A DNA stretch of 61,443 bases from Paraburkholderia ginsengiterrae (GTDB lineage Bacteria > Pseudomonadota > Gammaproteobacteria > Burkholderiales > Burkholderiaceae). Positions 10,192 to 24,534 of this stretch are shown here, in pieces. A program made the position numbers and the translations under genes. How positions within the stretch are numbered: position 1 is the stretch's first letter; the number at the start of each line of letters is the position of its first letter. Below the pieces are notes generated by a model. That model was not told the DNA's origin. It did not search any database and was given only the letters and a program-made list of their open reading frames with translations. The stretch is taken from the NCBI RefSeq assembly GCF_001645125.1, contig NZ_LXKA01000334.1:1-61443 (forward strand), written 5' to 3'.

Positions 10192-10256
10192 CCAGCCGGG
10201 GCGCGCGGCGGCGCACGGCGCGGCATCATGCCGCGTCAATCGACCGAGGAAAAGTT

Positions 10257-11207
10257 GTGAGCGACCAGTTGCAAAAATTCATGTTCAGCGCGGCGCCGGT
10301 GCGCGGCGAGATCGTTTCGCTGCGCAATACGTGGCAGGAAGTGCTGACACGCCGCGAGTATCCCGCGCCCGTGCGTACGATTCTGGGCGAGATGATGGCT
10401 GCGTGCGCGTTGCTGTCGGCGAATCTCAAGTTCGACGGCACGCTCATCATGCAGATTTTCGGCGACGGCCCGGTCAAGATGCTGGTGGTGCAGTGCAGCT
10501 CCGATCTGTCGATGCGCGCCACCGCCAAGCTGTCCAGCGAAGCGGCCAGCGTGATCGACGGCACGACCAGCATGATCGAACTGTTGAATGCGAGCGGCCA
10601 CGGCCGTTGCGTAATCACGCTCGACCCGAACAACAAGCAGCCCGGTCAGCAACCGTATCAAAGTATCGTGCCGCTATCGGGCGTGGACGGCCCGCTCAAG
10701 TCGATGGCGGAAGTGCTCGAGCATTACATGCACCACTCCGAGCAGCTCGACACGCGCATGTGGCTCGCGGCGGACACCGAGCGGGCGGTCGGCATGCTGC
10801 TGCAGAAGCTGCCGGGCGACGGCGGTATCGTCCCGCATCCGGGCGAACTGGACGCGGATACGTGGGAGCGCGTCTGTACGCTCGGCGGCACCCTGTCGCA
10901 AGACGAGTTGCTGAAGGAGGAACCGGAAACGGTGTTCCGCCGCCTCTTCTGGCAGGAGAACGTGCAGCATTTCGAACCGGCCAAGGCGCGCTTCGAATGC
11001 ACCTGCTCGCGCGAAAAAGTCGGCGGCATGCTGAAAATGCTCGGCCGCGAGGAAGTGGACGGCGTCATCGAAGAACGCGGTCATGTCGAGATTCATTGCG
11101 AATTCTGCAATCAGCGTTTTGAGTTCGATCCGGTCGACGTGGCGCAACTTTTCGTCGCCAACGCGCTCTCACAAGGTGTGACACCGGCTGCGGAACAACG
11201 GCATTGA
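10257..11207 (+). CDS. hslO: Redox-regulated chaperone Hsp33
   Basis: A holdase chaperone activated by oxidation plus unfolding. The 316-residue protein carries the redox zinc switch CTC (Cys248, Cys250) and CEFC (Cys281, Cys284), the CxC-x(27-32)-CxxC pattern of Hsp33. The start is GTG at 10257 with GAGGA at 10246-10250, 6 bases upstream. Length is slightly above the E. coli protein (292), mostly at the N-terminal domain. It lies 65 bp after the carbonic anhydrase gene. Confidence 0.95.
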   Translation: MSDQLQKFMFSAAPVRGEIVSLRNTWQEVLTRREYPAPVRTILGEMMAACALLSANLKFDGTLIMQIFGDGPVKMLVVQCSSDLSMRATAKLSSEAASVIDGTTSMIELLNASGHGRCVITLDPNNKQPGQQPYQSIVPLSGVDGPLKSMAEVLEHYMHHSEQLDTRMWLAADTERAVGMLLQKLPGDGGIVPHPGELDADTWERVCTLGGTLSQDELLKEEPETVFRRLFWQENVQHFEPAKARFECTCSREKVGGMLKMLGREEVDGVIEERGHVEIHCEFCNQRFEFDPVDVAQLFVANALSQGVTPAAEQRH

Positions 11208-11394
11208 AACGGTTCGTCGGCTTGGCGTCCGTTTAGCCGCGCTTCATCAGCTCCGCATCCGACCGGAACAATACCGCGCCGCCCGATGCCTTTTCAGGGC
11301 TCGGGCGGCGCAGTATCTTTGATCATTGCGTCAAGTCATTGGCGGTGCACGCCGTGCACGGTTTGCTTAGGCATCCGGCCGATGGAGATCGAAC

Positions 11395-11784
11395 ATGAAC
11401 TACCCCACTTCGTTGATACCGCTGCCACGTGGTGCCAGCAGGCTCGCCGTCCTCGCTGCCGTCACCTGCAGCGTCGCGCTCACCGGCTGCGTGATGGACC
11501 CGCCGGGGCCGTCGCCCATCTATAGCCGTCTACCTGCCGACCAGTCAGGTGTGGCGAGCCCCGCCCAGCCGCTGACACCGGAACAGCGTCAACGCTACGA
11601 CGCGATCGACCAGCAGGTCATGACCGAGCAGAATCAGGCAATCGCCGCCGAAAACGCGGCGCAGGCGTGGTCGCGCTATTACACGCCGCCCGTCAACGTG
11701 TACGGCAGCTATTACGGCGGCGGCTGGGGGCATGGCTGGGGTACGGGCGTTGGCGTCGGATATGCGCCGTATTGGGGCTGGTAA
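11395..11784 (+). CDS. Small Gly/Tyr-rich lipoprotein, function unknown
   Basis: A 129-residue predicted lipoprotein. A hydrophobic signal segment (about 17-29) ends in the lipobox LTGC with Cys32. A Gln- and Ala-rich, likely helical region (about 60-90) follows, and the tail is Gly/Tyr/Trp-rich (YYGGGWGHGWG). Asp after the Cys is absent (V-M-D), so outer-membrane sorting is expected. No family recognised. A strong terminator follows at 11836. Confidence 0.75.
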   Translation: MNYPTSLIPLPRGASRLAVLAAVTCSVALTGCVMDPPGPSPIYSRLPADQSGVASPAQPLTPEQRQRYDAIDQQVMTEQNQAIAAENAAQAWSRYYTPPVNVYGSYYGGGWGHGWGTGVGVGYAPYWGW

Positions 11785-11835
11785 GCAGCGGCGGCTAGCT
11801 CATTCTGCAGGTGCCGTGGGCTAACCGCCAGGCAG

Positions 11836-11872
11836 AAAAAAGCACGAGTGATTTCTCACCCGTGCTTTTTTT
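11836..11872. terminator. Bidirectional rho-independent terminator
   Basis: Arms GCACGAGTGA (11842-11851) and TCACCCGTGC (11856-11865), with one A-C mismatch and a TTTC loop. Six A residues lie before the stem and seven T after it, so it can stop transcripts from both the lipoprotein gene and, from the other side, ftsB. Confidence 0.85.
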
Positions 11873-11919
11873 GCATCCTTCTTACTGAACCGTAGCGATA
11901 CGTTTCTGTACGGCGTCCC

Positions 11920-12351
11920 TCAGTGTGCAGGCTTCTTGTCCTTCACGACCTTGCCACCGTGCTTGCGATCCGGTTTCGCGCGCGACTCCGGATTCGGCAC
12001 TACATGCAGCGGCGCGGCCGACACTTCGCCTCGCGTGGACGTCGTGACCGAAGGCGTGTTCGCAGCCGGCAGCGGCGCATTCGGCGAGACGAACTGCACG
12101 AACACCTCGCCGTCCTTCACCATGCCCATTTCGTAGCGCGCCCGCTCTTCCACAGCAGCCGTGCCGTTCTGCAAATCCTGCACTTCGCCCTCGATGCGCT
12201 CGTTGCGCACCTTCGCGTCGGTATTCTTCTGCATCTGCTGAGCCAGTTGCTGCTGCAACTCGTGCACGCGCAACCAGCCGCCGTGCCCCCACCAGAGCGG
12301 ATACTGGATCAACGCCAGTAGAACGATCAGGACAGCAGTGACAAGCCGCAT
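11920..12351 (-). CDS. ftsB: Cell division protein FtsB
   Basis: A bitopic inner-membrane protein of the FtsQLB divisome subcomplex. One transmembrane segment (about 3-20) is followed by a periplasmic coiled coil with regularly spaced Leu ([10 protein letters not shown], 30-39). The conserved [14 protein letters not shown] stretch (about 69-82) is the FtsB signature. The C-terminal ~50 residues (Pro/Ser/Lys-rich, about 90-143) extend beyond the ~103-residue E. coli protein. It lies immediately downstream of eno, the standard location in proteobacteria. Confidence 0.92.
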   Translation of the reverse strand: MRLVTAVLIVLLALIQYPLWWGHGGWLRVHELQQQLAQQMQKNTDAKVRNERIEGEVQDLQNGTAAVEERARYEMGMVKDGEVFVQFVSPNAPLPAANTPSVTTSTRGEVSAAPLHVVPNPESRAKPDRKHGGKVVKDKKPAH

Positions 12352-12372
12352 GAAGTAAGCACAATAAATACA

Positions 12373-12401
12373 CGCCGCCCTGCGCTATACGCAGGGCGGC
12401 G
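12373..12401 (-). repeat. Perfect 12-bp hairpin between eno and ftsB
   Basis: Arms CGCCGCCCTGCG (12373-12384) and CGCAGGGCGGCG (12390-12401), with a CTATA loop. There is no strong T-run on the minus strand after it, so it is a weak terminator at best. It may be an attenuator or an RNA stabiliser of the eno message. Confidence 0.7.
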
Positions 12402-12458
12402 GGGTCAATCAGAAACGAAGGATAACCGGATCATCGGTCAGCGCTGACAAACCAACGA

Positions 12459-16558
<4,100 letters not shown>

Positions 16559-16587
16559 TCATGCGCCGTCAATGCCCGCAAGCGGCG

Positions 16588-17391
16588 TTAAGCCCGGCGC
16601 TCCAGTTCATGCAACATCCGCTGCACCGCGCGGGCGGTTTCGAGGGGTTTTTCCATCGGGTAGAGATGACTGCCTTCGATCCATTCCACATGGCCGCCGG
16701 TCGCGCGCCGGGTCGCGGCGAGACCGGCCTGGCGGATTTCCTTCGAATGCGTGCCGGCGATAAATCCCACCGGCACCGGCGCGCCACGGGCGAGCCGCGA
16801 GCCGAGCGTATGCGGCAAGGTCTTATAGATCTGATATTCGGTGCGGCGGTCGAAGGCGAGCGAGCGCGAGCCGTCGGGCGCCGATTGCGGAATGCCGAAG
16901 TCGATGTAGTCGGAGAGCATGCGTTCGTCCCAGCGCGCGAACGCCGGCTTCGAATGGAAGTGCCGCCACGCTTCGTCGCGGCTCGCCCACTGGGTGCGGC
17001 GCGTGCGGGTCGCGGCGGCGGGCGAAAGCCGCTCGTCGAGACCGGTCCATTGCGACACGCGCAGCATGCTGCTGCGCCAGCCGGCGATTACCGGCGAATC
17101 GAGCATCACCACGCCCCTCACCCACTGCGGCTTCTTCAGCGCGGCCATCAGCGAGAGGTAGCCGCCGAGCGAATGCCCCACCAGCCACACCGGGTGCTCG
17201 TAGGTCCGGCCAATGTCTTCCAGCAGCTGTTCGACCAGATGCGGCCAGTCCTGCGTCACCGGATAGCGCGAGTCGTGGCCGATGCGCTCGATGGTGCGCA
17301 GCTCATAGTCGTCGGCGAGCTCGGCGAAGATGGTCCGGTAAGTCGACGCCGGAAAGCCGTTCGCGTGCGAGAAGTGAATGATGTTTTTCAA
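16588..17391 (-). CDS. Alpha/beta hydrolase
   Basis: A 267-residue alpha/beta hydrolase. SHANGFP (8-14) forms the oxyanion-hole region, GHSLGG places the nucleophile Ser74, and His242 in EGSHLYPMEKP is the likely catalytic His. No signal peptide is seen. Between it and comEC lie about 130 bp. Substrate unknown. Confidence 0.85.
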   Translation of the reverse strand: MKNIIHFSHANGFPASTYRTIFAELADDYELRTIERIGHDSRYPVTQDWPHLVEQLLEDIGRTYEHPVWLVGHSLGGYLSLMAALKKPQWVRGVVMLDSPVIAGWRSSMLRVSQWTGLDERLSPAAATRTRRTQWASRDEAWRHFHSKPAFARWDERMLSDYIDFGIPQSAPDGSRSLAFDRRTEYQIYKTLPHTLGSRLARGAPVPVGFIAGTHSKEIRQAGLAATRRATGGHVEWIEGSHLYPMEKPLETARAVQRMLHELERRA

Positions 17392-17523
17392 CTGCGGCTA
17401 TCTCCGTGCTGTTTTGGCGTGCTGTATTTGCGAGCCGGACTGTCGCGCGCGCCGACGGCCGGGCGCCTCGCTCAGCGGCGCGTTCCTTTTTGTCCATGCG
17501 GCCGGCCATGCGCCGGCGTTTCA

Positions 17524-20181
17524 TCAGCGATCCATCCAGTAGCGGCGTTGCGTGTCGCGATAGCGTTCGAGCTTCAGCGCAACGCCTGGCGTGCGCGCGT
17601 CGCCATTCGCCCTGTCGTCCGGGACGACCTCGACCCGCACCGCGCCGTCCGTATCGCTGCGCCCAAGCTCGATGTGCCGCGCCTTGTAGCGCTCGAACAC
17701 ACCCGCATTCGGATGATGAAAACGGTTGCGATAGCCTACCTGAAATAGCGCGACGAGCGGCTCGATAGAGTCGAGGAACGGCTCGGTCGACGAGGTCTTG
17801 CTACCGTGATGCGGCACGACTAGCACCTGGGCGCGCAGCATTGCCGGGTCGCGCGAAAGCAGAATGCGTTCGGTCGGCGCCTCGATATCCGCCGTCAGCA
17901 GGGCTGTGATGCGCCGGGGCTCCGTTTGAACACGCCCGTTCGTCTGACTGGTCCCGGCCAGCGGCGCACTGACCCGCAGCACGCAGCAATGCGCGTTCGG
18001 CCTGCCTCGCAGCGGGCCGGCATCTGGCCAGAGCATTGCGAACTCGACACCGTCCCACTGCCAGCGCTGTCCCGCCGCGCACGGCAGCGTGTCGGCGCCG
18101 CGCTGCCTCGCCGCCGCCCACAACGCGTTCGACGGCGCCAATGCCGCTACCATTTGATGCACCTGGATCGCCTGCAGCACCGCGGGCGCGCCGCCGGAGT
18201 GATCGGAATCGGCATGACTGATGACCAGCGTGTCGAGCGCCTTGACACCCTGCGCCTGCAAAAACGGCACGACCACCCGCTCGCCCGCGTGAGTCGATTC
18301 AGGACCCGGCCCGGTATCGAATAGCAAGGTGTGATGCGCCGTTTCGATCAGCACCGACGTCCCCTGCCCGATGTCCAGCGCCGTCAGCCGGAAACTGCCG
18401 TGCGGCGGGCCGGACGGCGCCGGCATCAGCAGCGGCAGCCACGTCAGTGGCGCAGCCCAGCGCAGCGGCCAGCCGCTTGGCGCGAGACACCAGAGCACGC
18501 CGAGCGCCGCGGCGGCGAGGGTCCACGCATCCGGTTGCGGCAGACGCCAGAGCGTCCATGCGGGACCGGATAGCATTTGCAAGCCTGTGGCCAGCAGGTC
18601 GAGCAACGCATGCGCGAAGCGCCACGCGTGCACGTCGAGCGGCGCGGGCAATGCAATGCCCGCCAGCACCGCCGGCGTGACCAGCACACTCACCCACGGA
18701 ATCGCGAACGCGTTCGCAAGCGGGCCGATCAGCGGAATCTGGCCGAACCAGTAGACGGTGAGCGGCGCGAGCGCGACCGTTACCGCGAACTGCACATGGG
18801 TGGCGCCGCGCAGCCGTTCGACGGCGCCGCGCCAGCGGCGGCGCAGGACGAGACACAGGCGCAACCATCGGCCCGGCGCCTCGGCATCTTTGCCCGCCTC
18901 GTCGCGGTGTTGCTCATGATCCTGCACGCGCGGCCGCCCCGACATCGCGAACAGAATCGCCGCCACCGCGCAGAACGACAACCAGAATCCCGCCGACGTC
19001 ACTGCCCATGGATCGATCAGCAACACGAGCCCCAGCGCCCACGCGAGCACGACCGAGCGTGCGACCTCCCGCCCGCTCACGAACGCGAGCGCCAGCACGC
19101 CCGCCATCCATAGCGCGCGCTGCGCCGGCACATTGAAACCGGCCAACGCGGCGTGCAGAGCGGCGAACAGCGCGCCGCCCGTCACCGCGACGATCTGCGC
19201 GGGCAAGCGCAATGGCCAGTTGCGGCCGATCCACGCGGAGCGCCGCCACAGCGCGCCCGCAAGCCAGCCCGCGAGGCCCGCGACGAAACCAATGTGCAGA
19301 CCCGAAATCGCCACCAGATGGCTCGTCCCCGTGCCGCGCATCAGGAGCCAATCGGCGGCGCTGACTTCGTCCTGCGCGCCGATCGCCAGCGCGACGACAA
19401 TCCCGCGATGCGGCGCGTCGGCGAGCACCGCGTCGATCCGCGCGCGCAGCGTGGCGCGCAAGCGGTCCACCATGACGCCGACACCGCTTGCCCGGCCCGC
19501 AAGTCGCGCGGCATGCGCCGGCGCACTGACATAGCCGGTGGCCCGCACGTTACGCGCGAGCAGATTGACCTCAGTGTCGCGTACGCCGAAGTTCGCATTG
19601 CCGTGCGGCCGCTTGAGCCGCACGGTGAGGCGCCAGCGCGCACCGGGCTCGAGCAGCGGCGGCGGCGCATCCTCGGCGATCCAGGAAAGCTGGATCACAG
19701 GGGGAAATGCCACGCCGGGCATGTCGGCTTTTTCCACGCTGAACAGAAACCGTGCGCCCTTTTCGTCGTGTGAAGGCAGCCCCTTGATGCTTCCCACGAT
19801 GTCGATATTGCGGCCTTCCCACGTGCCCGGCAAACTCACCGCGAGGCGCTGGTCCGCGCGCAAGGCGGCGTAACCGAACCCGGCGCACATCGCGGCACAC
19901 CAGATCGCCCCCCAGCCTGCGCATGAACGTACGCGCCGGTTGAGCCAGGCGCGGCACGCAAGTCCTTTCCCAATAGCCGCACCGTGGGCGCGAACCGAAG
20001 CCGCAGCCTCGGAACACCCGCACTCGAGATCCGCAACGCGAGCGCGCAGACCCCAAGCCGCCACGACAACTGAAGCGCCCCCGAGCAGCGCCAATCCGCA
20101 CCATCCAGTCCAAACCGGCAAGGCCGCCTGCCGCTGCAGCCAGATCACGCCCAACGCAAACCCGCACCACCATGCCCGCAT
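17524..20181 (-). CDS. comEC: DNA-uptake channel protein ComEC/Rec2
   Basis: Inner-membrane channel for transforming single-stranded DNA. The ~885-residue protein has an N-terminal soluble OB-like region (DUF4131-type), a polytopic competence domain containing GTSHLVAISGLHIGF, and a C-terminal MBL-fold domain (LDIGQGTSVLIE, FDTGPG, SHADSDHSGG). I prefer the ATG at 20181, which has GGGAGGG just upstream, to the TTG 30 bases earlier. All three domains are present and intact, which supports competence but does not prove it. Confidence 0.9.
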   Translation of the reverse strand: MRAWWCGFALGVIWLQRQAALPVWTGWCGLALLGGASVVVAAWGLRARVADLECGCSEAAASVRAHGAAIGKGLACRAWLNRRVRSCAGWGAIWCAAMCAGFGYAALRADQRLAVSLPGTWEGRNIDIVGSIKGLPSHDEKGARFLFSVEKADMPGVAFPPVIQLSWIAEDAPPPLLEPGARWRLTVRLKRPHGNANFGVRDTEVNLLARNVRATGYVSAPAHAARLAGRASGVGVMVDRLRATLRARIDAVLADAPHRGIVVALAIGAQDEVSAADWLLMRGTGTSHLVAISGLHIGFVAGLAGWLAGALWRRSAWIGRNWPLRLPAQIVAVTGGALFAALHAALAGFNVPAQRALWMAGVLALAFVSGREVARSVVLAWALGLVLLIDPWAVTSAGFWLSFCAVAAILFAMSGRPRVQDHEQHRDEAGKDAEAPGRWLRLCLVLRRRWRGAVERLRGATHVQFAVTVALAPLTVYWFGQIPLIGPLANAFAIPWVSVLVTPAVLAGIALPAPLDVHAWRFAHALLDLLATGLQMLSGPAWTLWRLPQPDAWTLAAAALGVLWCLAPSGWPLRWAAPLTWLPLLMPAPSGPPHGSFRLTALDIGQGTSVLIETAHHTLLFDTGPGPESTHAGERVVVPFLQAQGVKALDTLVISHADSDHSGGAPAVLQAIQVHQMVAALAPSNALWAAARQRGADTLPCAAGQRWQWDGVEFAMLWPDAGPLRGRPNAHCCVLRVSAPLAGTSQTNGRVQTEPRRITALLTADIEAPTERILLSRDPAMLRAQVLVVPHHGSKTSSTEPFLDSIEPLVALFQVGYRNRFHHPNAGVFERYKARHIELGRSDTDGAVRVEVVPDDRANGDARTPGVALKLERYRDTQRRYWMDR

Positions 20182-20312
20182 CCGCCCTCCCGCCGTCCGC
20201 CTGCTGCCCAACCAGCGCAGGACGAAGACGCAACGCCTCGCGAGCAGGCGTCAGCAGACCCGCCGGGCGTGGGTGTCGCCCGGCGCGAACCACTCAGACC
20301 ATCGGGGATTGA

Positions 20313-21101
20313 TTATGCAGACGAAAGTGCGAGCCGCGGCAGCGCGGCGAGCGCGTTAGCCGTTGTGCCTAGGGCGGCCTCTTCGGCGCTCATGCCGCGC
20401 AGTTGCGCGAGGCCGGCGCCAATGGCCGGAATCTGTTCCGGCGAGTTGCGCTGTTTGTACATCCACGCCGGGGCGATGTCCGGCGCATCGGTCTCGACGA
20501 CCAGCGCGTCGAACGGAAGTTGTTCGGCAAGACGGCGGATTTGCCGCGCCCGCTCGAACGTCAGATTGCCGCCGAAGCCGAGATGCAGTCCATGGTCGAT
20601 ATAGGCCTCGGCCTGCTGGAAGCTGCCGTTGAACGCATGCGCGATGCCGCGATGAATCTGGTGCCGCCGCAGCCCTTTGAGCACCTGATCCTGCGACTTG
20701 CGTACATGGCAAAGCACCGGCAGATCGAATTCGCGCGCGAGTTGCAGTTGCCCGTTGTAGAAGAATTGCTGGCGCGCGTCGTCGAGACCCTCGACAAAAT
20801 AGTCGAGCCCGATCTCGCCGATCCCAACGAACAGCGGGTCGTCGAGGCTCGCCTCGATTTCCATGCGCAGCAGTTCGAGATCGCCTTCCTGCGCCGCCGG
20901 CGTGTACATCGGATGGATACCGAGCGCATACGCGCAACCTTCAAACCGGTGCGCCAACTCGCGCACCGCCGTGAAGTTTGTCCGGCCGATCGCCGGAATC
21001 ACGATCCGCCCCACCCCCGCGCGGTGTGCCGCCGCCGCGACGTCCGCGCGGTCGGCGTCGAACTCCGAAGCGTCCAGATGGCAGTGCGTATCGATCCACA
21101 T
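20313..21101 (-). CDS. TatD family metal-dependent DNase
   Basis: A 262-residue amidohydrolase-fold nuclease. DTHCHLD (4-10) supplies the first metal His pair, GEIGLDYF the bridging Glu, and VETDAPD the final Asp. The family hydrolyses DNA 3' ends and other phosphodiesters. It lies between comEC and lolD on the minus strand. E. coli has several paralogues (TatD, YcfH, YjjV), and I cannot assign which one from sequence alone. Confidence 0.9.
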   Translation of the reverse strand: MWIDTHCHLDASEFDADRADVAAAAHRAGVGRIVIPAIGRTNFTAVRELAHRFEGCAYALGIHPMYTPAAQEGDLELLRMEIEASLDDPLFVGIGEIGLDYFVEGLDDARQQFFYNGQLQLAREFDLPVLCHVRKSQDQVLKGLRRHQIHRGIAHAFNGSFQQAEAYIDHGLHLGFGGNLTFERARQIRRLAEQLPFDALVVETDAPDIAPAWMYKQRNSPEQIPAIGAGLAQLRGMSAEEAALGTTANALAALPRLALSSA

Positions 21102-21143
21102 ATCGTGCCTTGCTTACGCCTGTGTCTCAGTCGATAGTCGCTA

Positions 21144-21879
<736 letters not shown>

Positions 21880-21887
<8 letters not shown>

Positions 21888-23133
21888 AGCGCAGCGCCTC
21901 CGCAGGACGGACTTTCGCACCACGCCAGCTCGGGTACAACGTAGCCAGCGCCGACAGCACGAAGGCGATGACGCCGATGCGCGCGACGTCGGCCGGAATC
22001 AGTTCGGACGGCAATTCGTTGATGAAATACACCGACGGCGGCAGGAACTGCACGCCGAGCAGGTGCTCGATCATCGGCACGAGCCAAGGAATGCTCCACG
22101 CGATCAGGCAGCCAAGCGCGACGCCGGTCGCCGTGCCGACAAAACCGATCGTCACGCCCTGCACGACGAATATCTTCATGATCGAGCGGGGCTGCGCGCC
22201 CAAGGTACGCAGAATCGCGATATCCGCCTGCTTGTTGGTCACCGTCATCACCAGCGACGACACCAGATTGAACGCCGCCACCGCGATGATTAGCGTGAGG
22301 ATGATGAACATCATGCGCTTTTCGATCTGCACCGCCGAGAACCAGGTCTTGTTCTGCTGCGTCCAGTCGCGGATATACAGATCGCCCGACAAGGTGCGCG
22401 CGAGCTGATGCGCGACTTCCGGGGCGCGCTGCATGTCGGTCAGGCGCAGCCGCACGCCGGTCGGCGCGGGCAGTCTGAACAACGCCTGCGCGTCTTTAAT
22501 GTTGATCAGCGCGAGCGTGCTGTCGTATTCGTAATGCCCCGACTCGAAGATGCCCACTACCGTGAACTGCTTCAGGCGCGGCAGCATGCCGGCGGGCGTG
22601 ATCGTGCCTTCGGGCGCGACCAGGGTGATCTTGTCGTTCACCTGCACGCCGAGATTGGTGGCGAGGTCCGCGCCGAGCACGATGCCGAAGTCGCCCGGCA
22701 CCAGTGCGTTCAGATTGCCGCCTTTCATTTCCTTACCGATGTCGGACACCTGCGGCTCGAGCGACGGCTCGACGCCGCGGAGCGCCACGCCGCTCACGGC
22801 GTCCTGGCGCGTGAGCAGCGCCTGCGCTTCGACATACGGCGCCGCACCGATCACTTCCTTGTTCTGGCGGGCTTCCTGGGCGGTCAGCTGCCAGTTGGGC
22901 ATGGAGCCGGTGGGCGAAAAGATTTCGACGTGCGCAAGCACCGACAGCATCCGGTCGCGCACCTCTTTCTGAAACCCGTTCATCACGGACAACACGACGA
23001 TCAGCGCCGCGACGCCGAGCGCGATGCCCGACATCGACACCAGTGCGATGAAGGAAATGAAACCGTTGCCGGTCGTGCGTTTGCCGGCGCGGGTGTAGCG
23101 CCAGCCAATCTGCCATTCGTAGGGAAATTTCAA
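21880..23133 (-). CDS. lolC: Lipoprotein-releasing ABC transporter permease LolC/E
   Basis: Inner-membrane permease of the Lol exporter. At 417 residues it has the four-TM MacB/FtsX architecture: an N-terminal TM at about 24-48, a large periplasmic domain and three C-terminal TMs. The best start is a TTG at 23133 with AAAAGGA 5 bases upstream, giving [18 protein letters not shown]; the ATG-less upstream extension looks non-coding. Only one permease gene accompanies lolD here, so the complex may be a homodimer (LolF-like) unless a second gene lies elsewhere. Confidence 0.92.
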
Positions 23134-23351
23134 GCGAATCCTTTTCTGCGTTCTTCGGCTTTGTGCCGCGCACGACGGCGTGAAGCGCCTGCCGTGCGGC
23201 CCGAGCGTGATGATTGGTGTGTTTTGCGGCGCGGATGGTTCCGGTCCGACGTGCCGTGCCGCAGCAATGCGCGCGCCACCCCGCTCCAAAGCCTGTCAGA
23301 AGCCGCGCACTGCCGCTGCCACCAGTCATCAAGCGCGAAGTTTGCCATACA

Positions 23352-24482
23352 ATGCGCAGCATCATGCTCGCCAACCGTCTCCATCTGCTCCTGCCTTTCG
23401 CGCTGCCCGCCGCAGCGGACGCTTCCACCGCCCTTCACGCTATCCAGAGTCCGGCCCTCGACCGGCTGATCGCGCGCGCAACGCTCGTGGAACGCGTAAT
23501 CGGCGAGGATTTCCAGCGCACGCTGCCGCACGAGCGCTGGGTGACGCGCCAGTTCGGCGCGCTGCCGGCCGCTGTGACCGGTGCAGCCGGTGCAGCCGCC
23601 GCCGACGAAGCGCCGCTCGCGCCGTACATGCTGCGCGCCGACGGCGGCGAACCCGGCAACGCAACGTGGGCCTGCGTGCAGCCGGTGCACGTGCGCATCG
23701 CGCACGACCACCTGGTGCTGATCGATCCGGCCTCGCCCGAACTCTCCGATGAGGACGCCGGCGCGCTGCTCGCGGTCGCCCGGCCGCTGATCGAGGAACT
23801 CGGCGTGCGCATCGAAGCGCCGCGGCCCACGCGTTGGTATCTCTCCGGCGACGGCTTCGGCACGCTGGCCGGGGCGTCGCCGTTGCGCGCGAGCGGCCGC
23901 AATATCGAAATCTGGCTGCCGCACGAGGCGCATTCCGGCGAGCGGTCGCGCGCCTGGATGAAGCTGCAAAACGAAGTGCAGATGGCGTGGTTCGAGCATC
24001 CTGTGAACGAAGCGCGCGAGGCACGCGGCCTGCCGGCCGTCAACTCGATCTGGTTTCACGCGCAAGGCGCGGCGCAGCCTGTGCGCAGCCCGTTCGCCCG
24101 CGTGCTCTCCGATGCGGCGGCCACGCGTGGCCTTGCCATCACGGCTGGCGTGCCGGCTGGCGCGCCGCCGGCTTCGTTCGCCGCGCTGTCCGCGCTGGCA
24201 GGCAGCGACAGCGCCAACGGGCCAGCCGGCGCCACGCTGGTCGAACTCGACCCGTTCTCCGCGCCCTACATCGAACAGGACTGGGCGCGTTGGAACGACG
24301 CTTTCGCCGCCTTGCAGACCGACTGGTTCGAACCCGCGCTCGCCGCGCTGCAATCCGGCCTGCTCGGCGAACTCGCCCTGACCCTGTGTGGCGACACCGG
24401 CTCGGTGACGCTCACGGTCACGCGCGGCGACCTGCGCAAATTCTGGCGGCGGCGGGTGCTCGCCTCGCTGTTTATCGAATGA
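23352..24482 (+). CDS. RpfE-like regulatory-protein family member
   Basis: A ~376-residue Ala/Leu-rich cytoplasmic protein that I recognise as the RpfE-type family, found beside recJ in Xanthomonas and many betaproteobacteria. Typical features are the N-terminal LHLLLP, RWYLSGDGFG and the IEIWLP stretch, followed by a C-terminal half with WARWNDAFA. Molecular function is unknown. Start could be the ATG at 23352 or at 23364; no strong ribosome site decides it. It is divergent from lolC and 52 bp upstream of recJ. The stop lies at the beginning of a 12-bp repeat. Confidence 0.75.
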   Translation: MRSIMLANRLHLLLPFALPAAADASTALHAIQSPALDRLIARATLVERVIGEDFQRTLPHERWVTRQFGALPAAVTGAAGAAAADEAPLAPYMLRADGGEPGNATWACVQPVHVRIAHDHLVLIDPASPELSDEDAGALLAVARPLIEELGVRIEAPRPTRWYLSGDGFGTLAGASPLRASGRNIEIWLPHEAHSGERSRAWMKLQNEVQMAWFEHPVNEAREARGLPAVNSIWFHAQGAAQPVRSPFARVLSDAAATRGLAITAGVPAGAPPASFAALSALAGSDSANGPAGATLVELDPFSAPYIEQDWARWNDAFAALQTDWFEPALAALQSGLLGELALTLCGDTGSVTLTVTRGDLRKFWRRRVLASLFIE

Positions 24483-24521
24483 CTTATCAAATGACCCATC
24501 GAATAACTCATCGAATGATCC
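24474..24521 (+). repeat. Four-copy 12-bp tandem repeat over the rpfE-like stop codon
   Basis: Units ATCGAATGACTT, ATCAAATGACCC, ATCGAATAACTC and ATCGAATGATCC occupy 24474-24485, 24486-24497, 24498-24509 and 24510-24521. The first unit contains the native stop TGA (24480-24482). Because 12 is a multiple of three, the later units supply in-frame TGA, TAA and TGA. The recJ start context CGAATGACTCGA (24532-24543) resembles another partial unit. Confidence 0.85.
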
Positions 24522-24534
24522 ACGGCCTTTCCGA

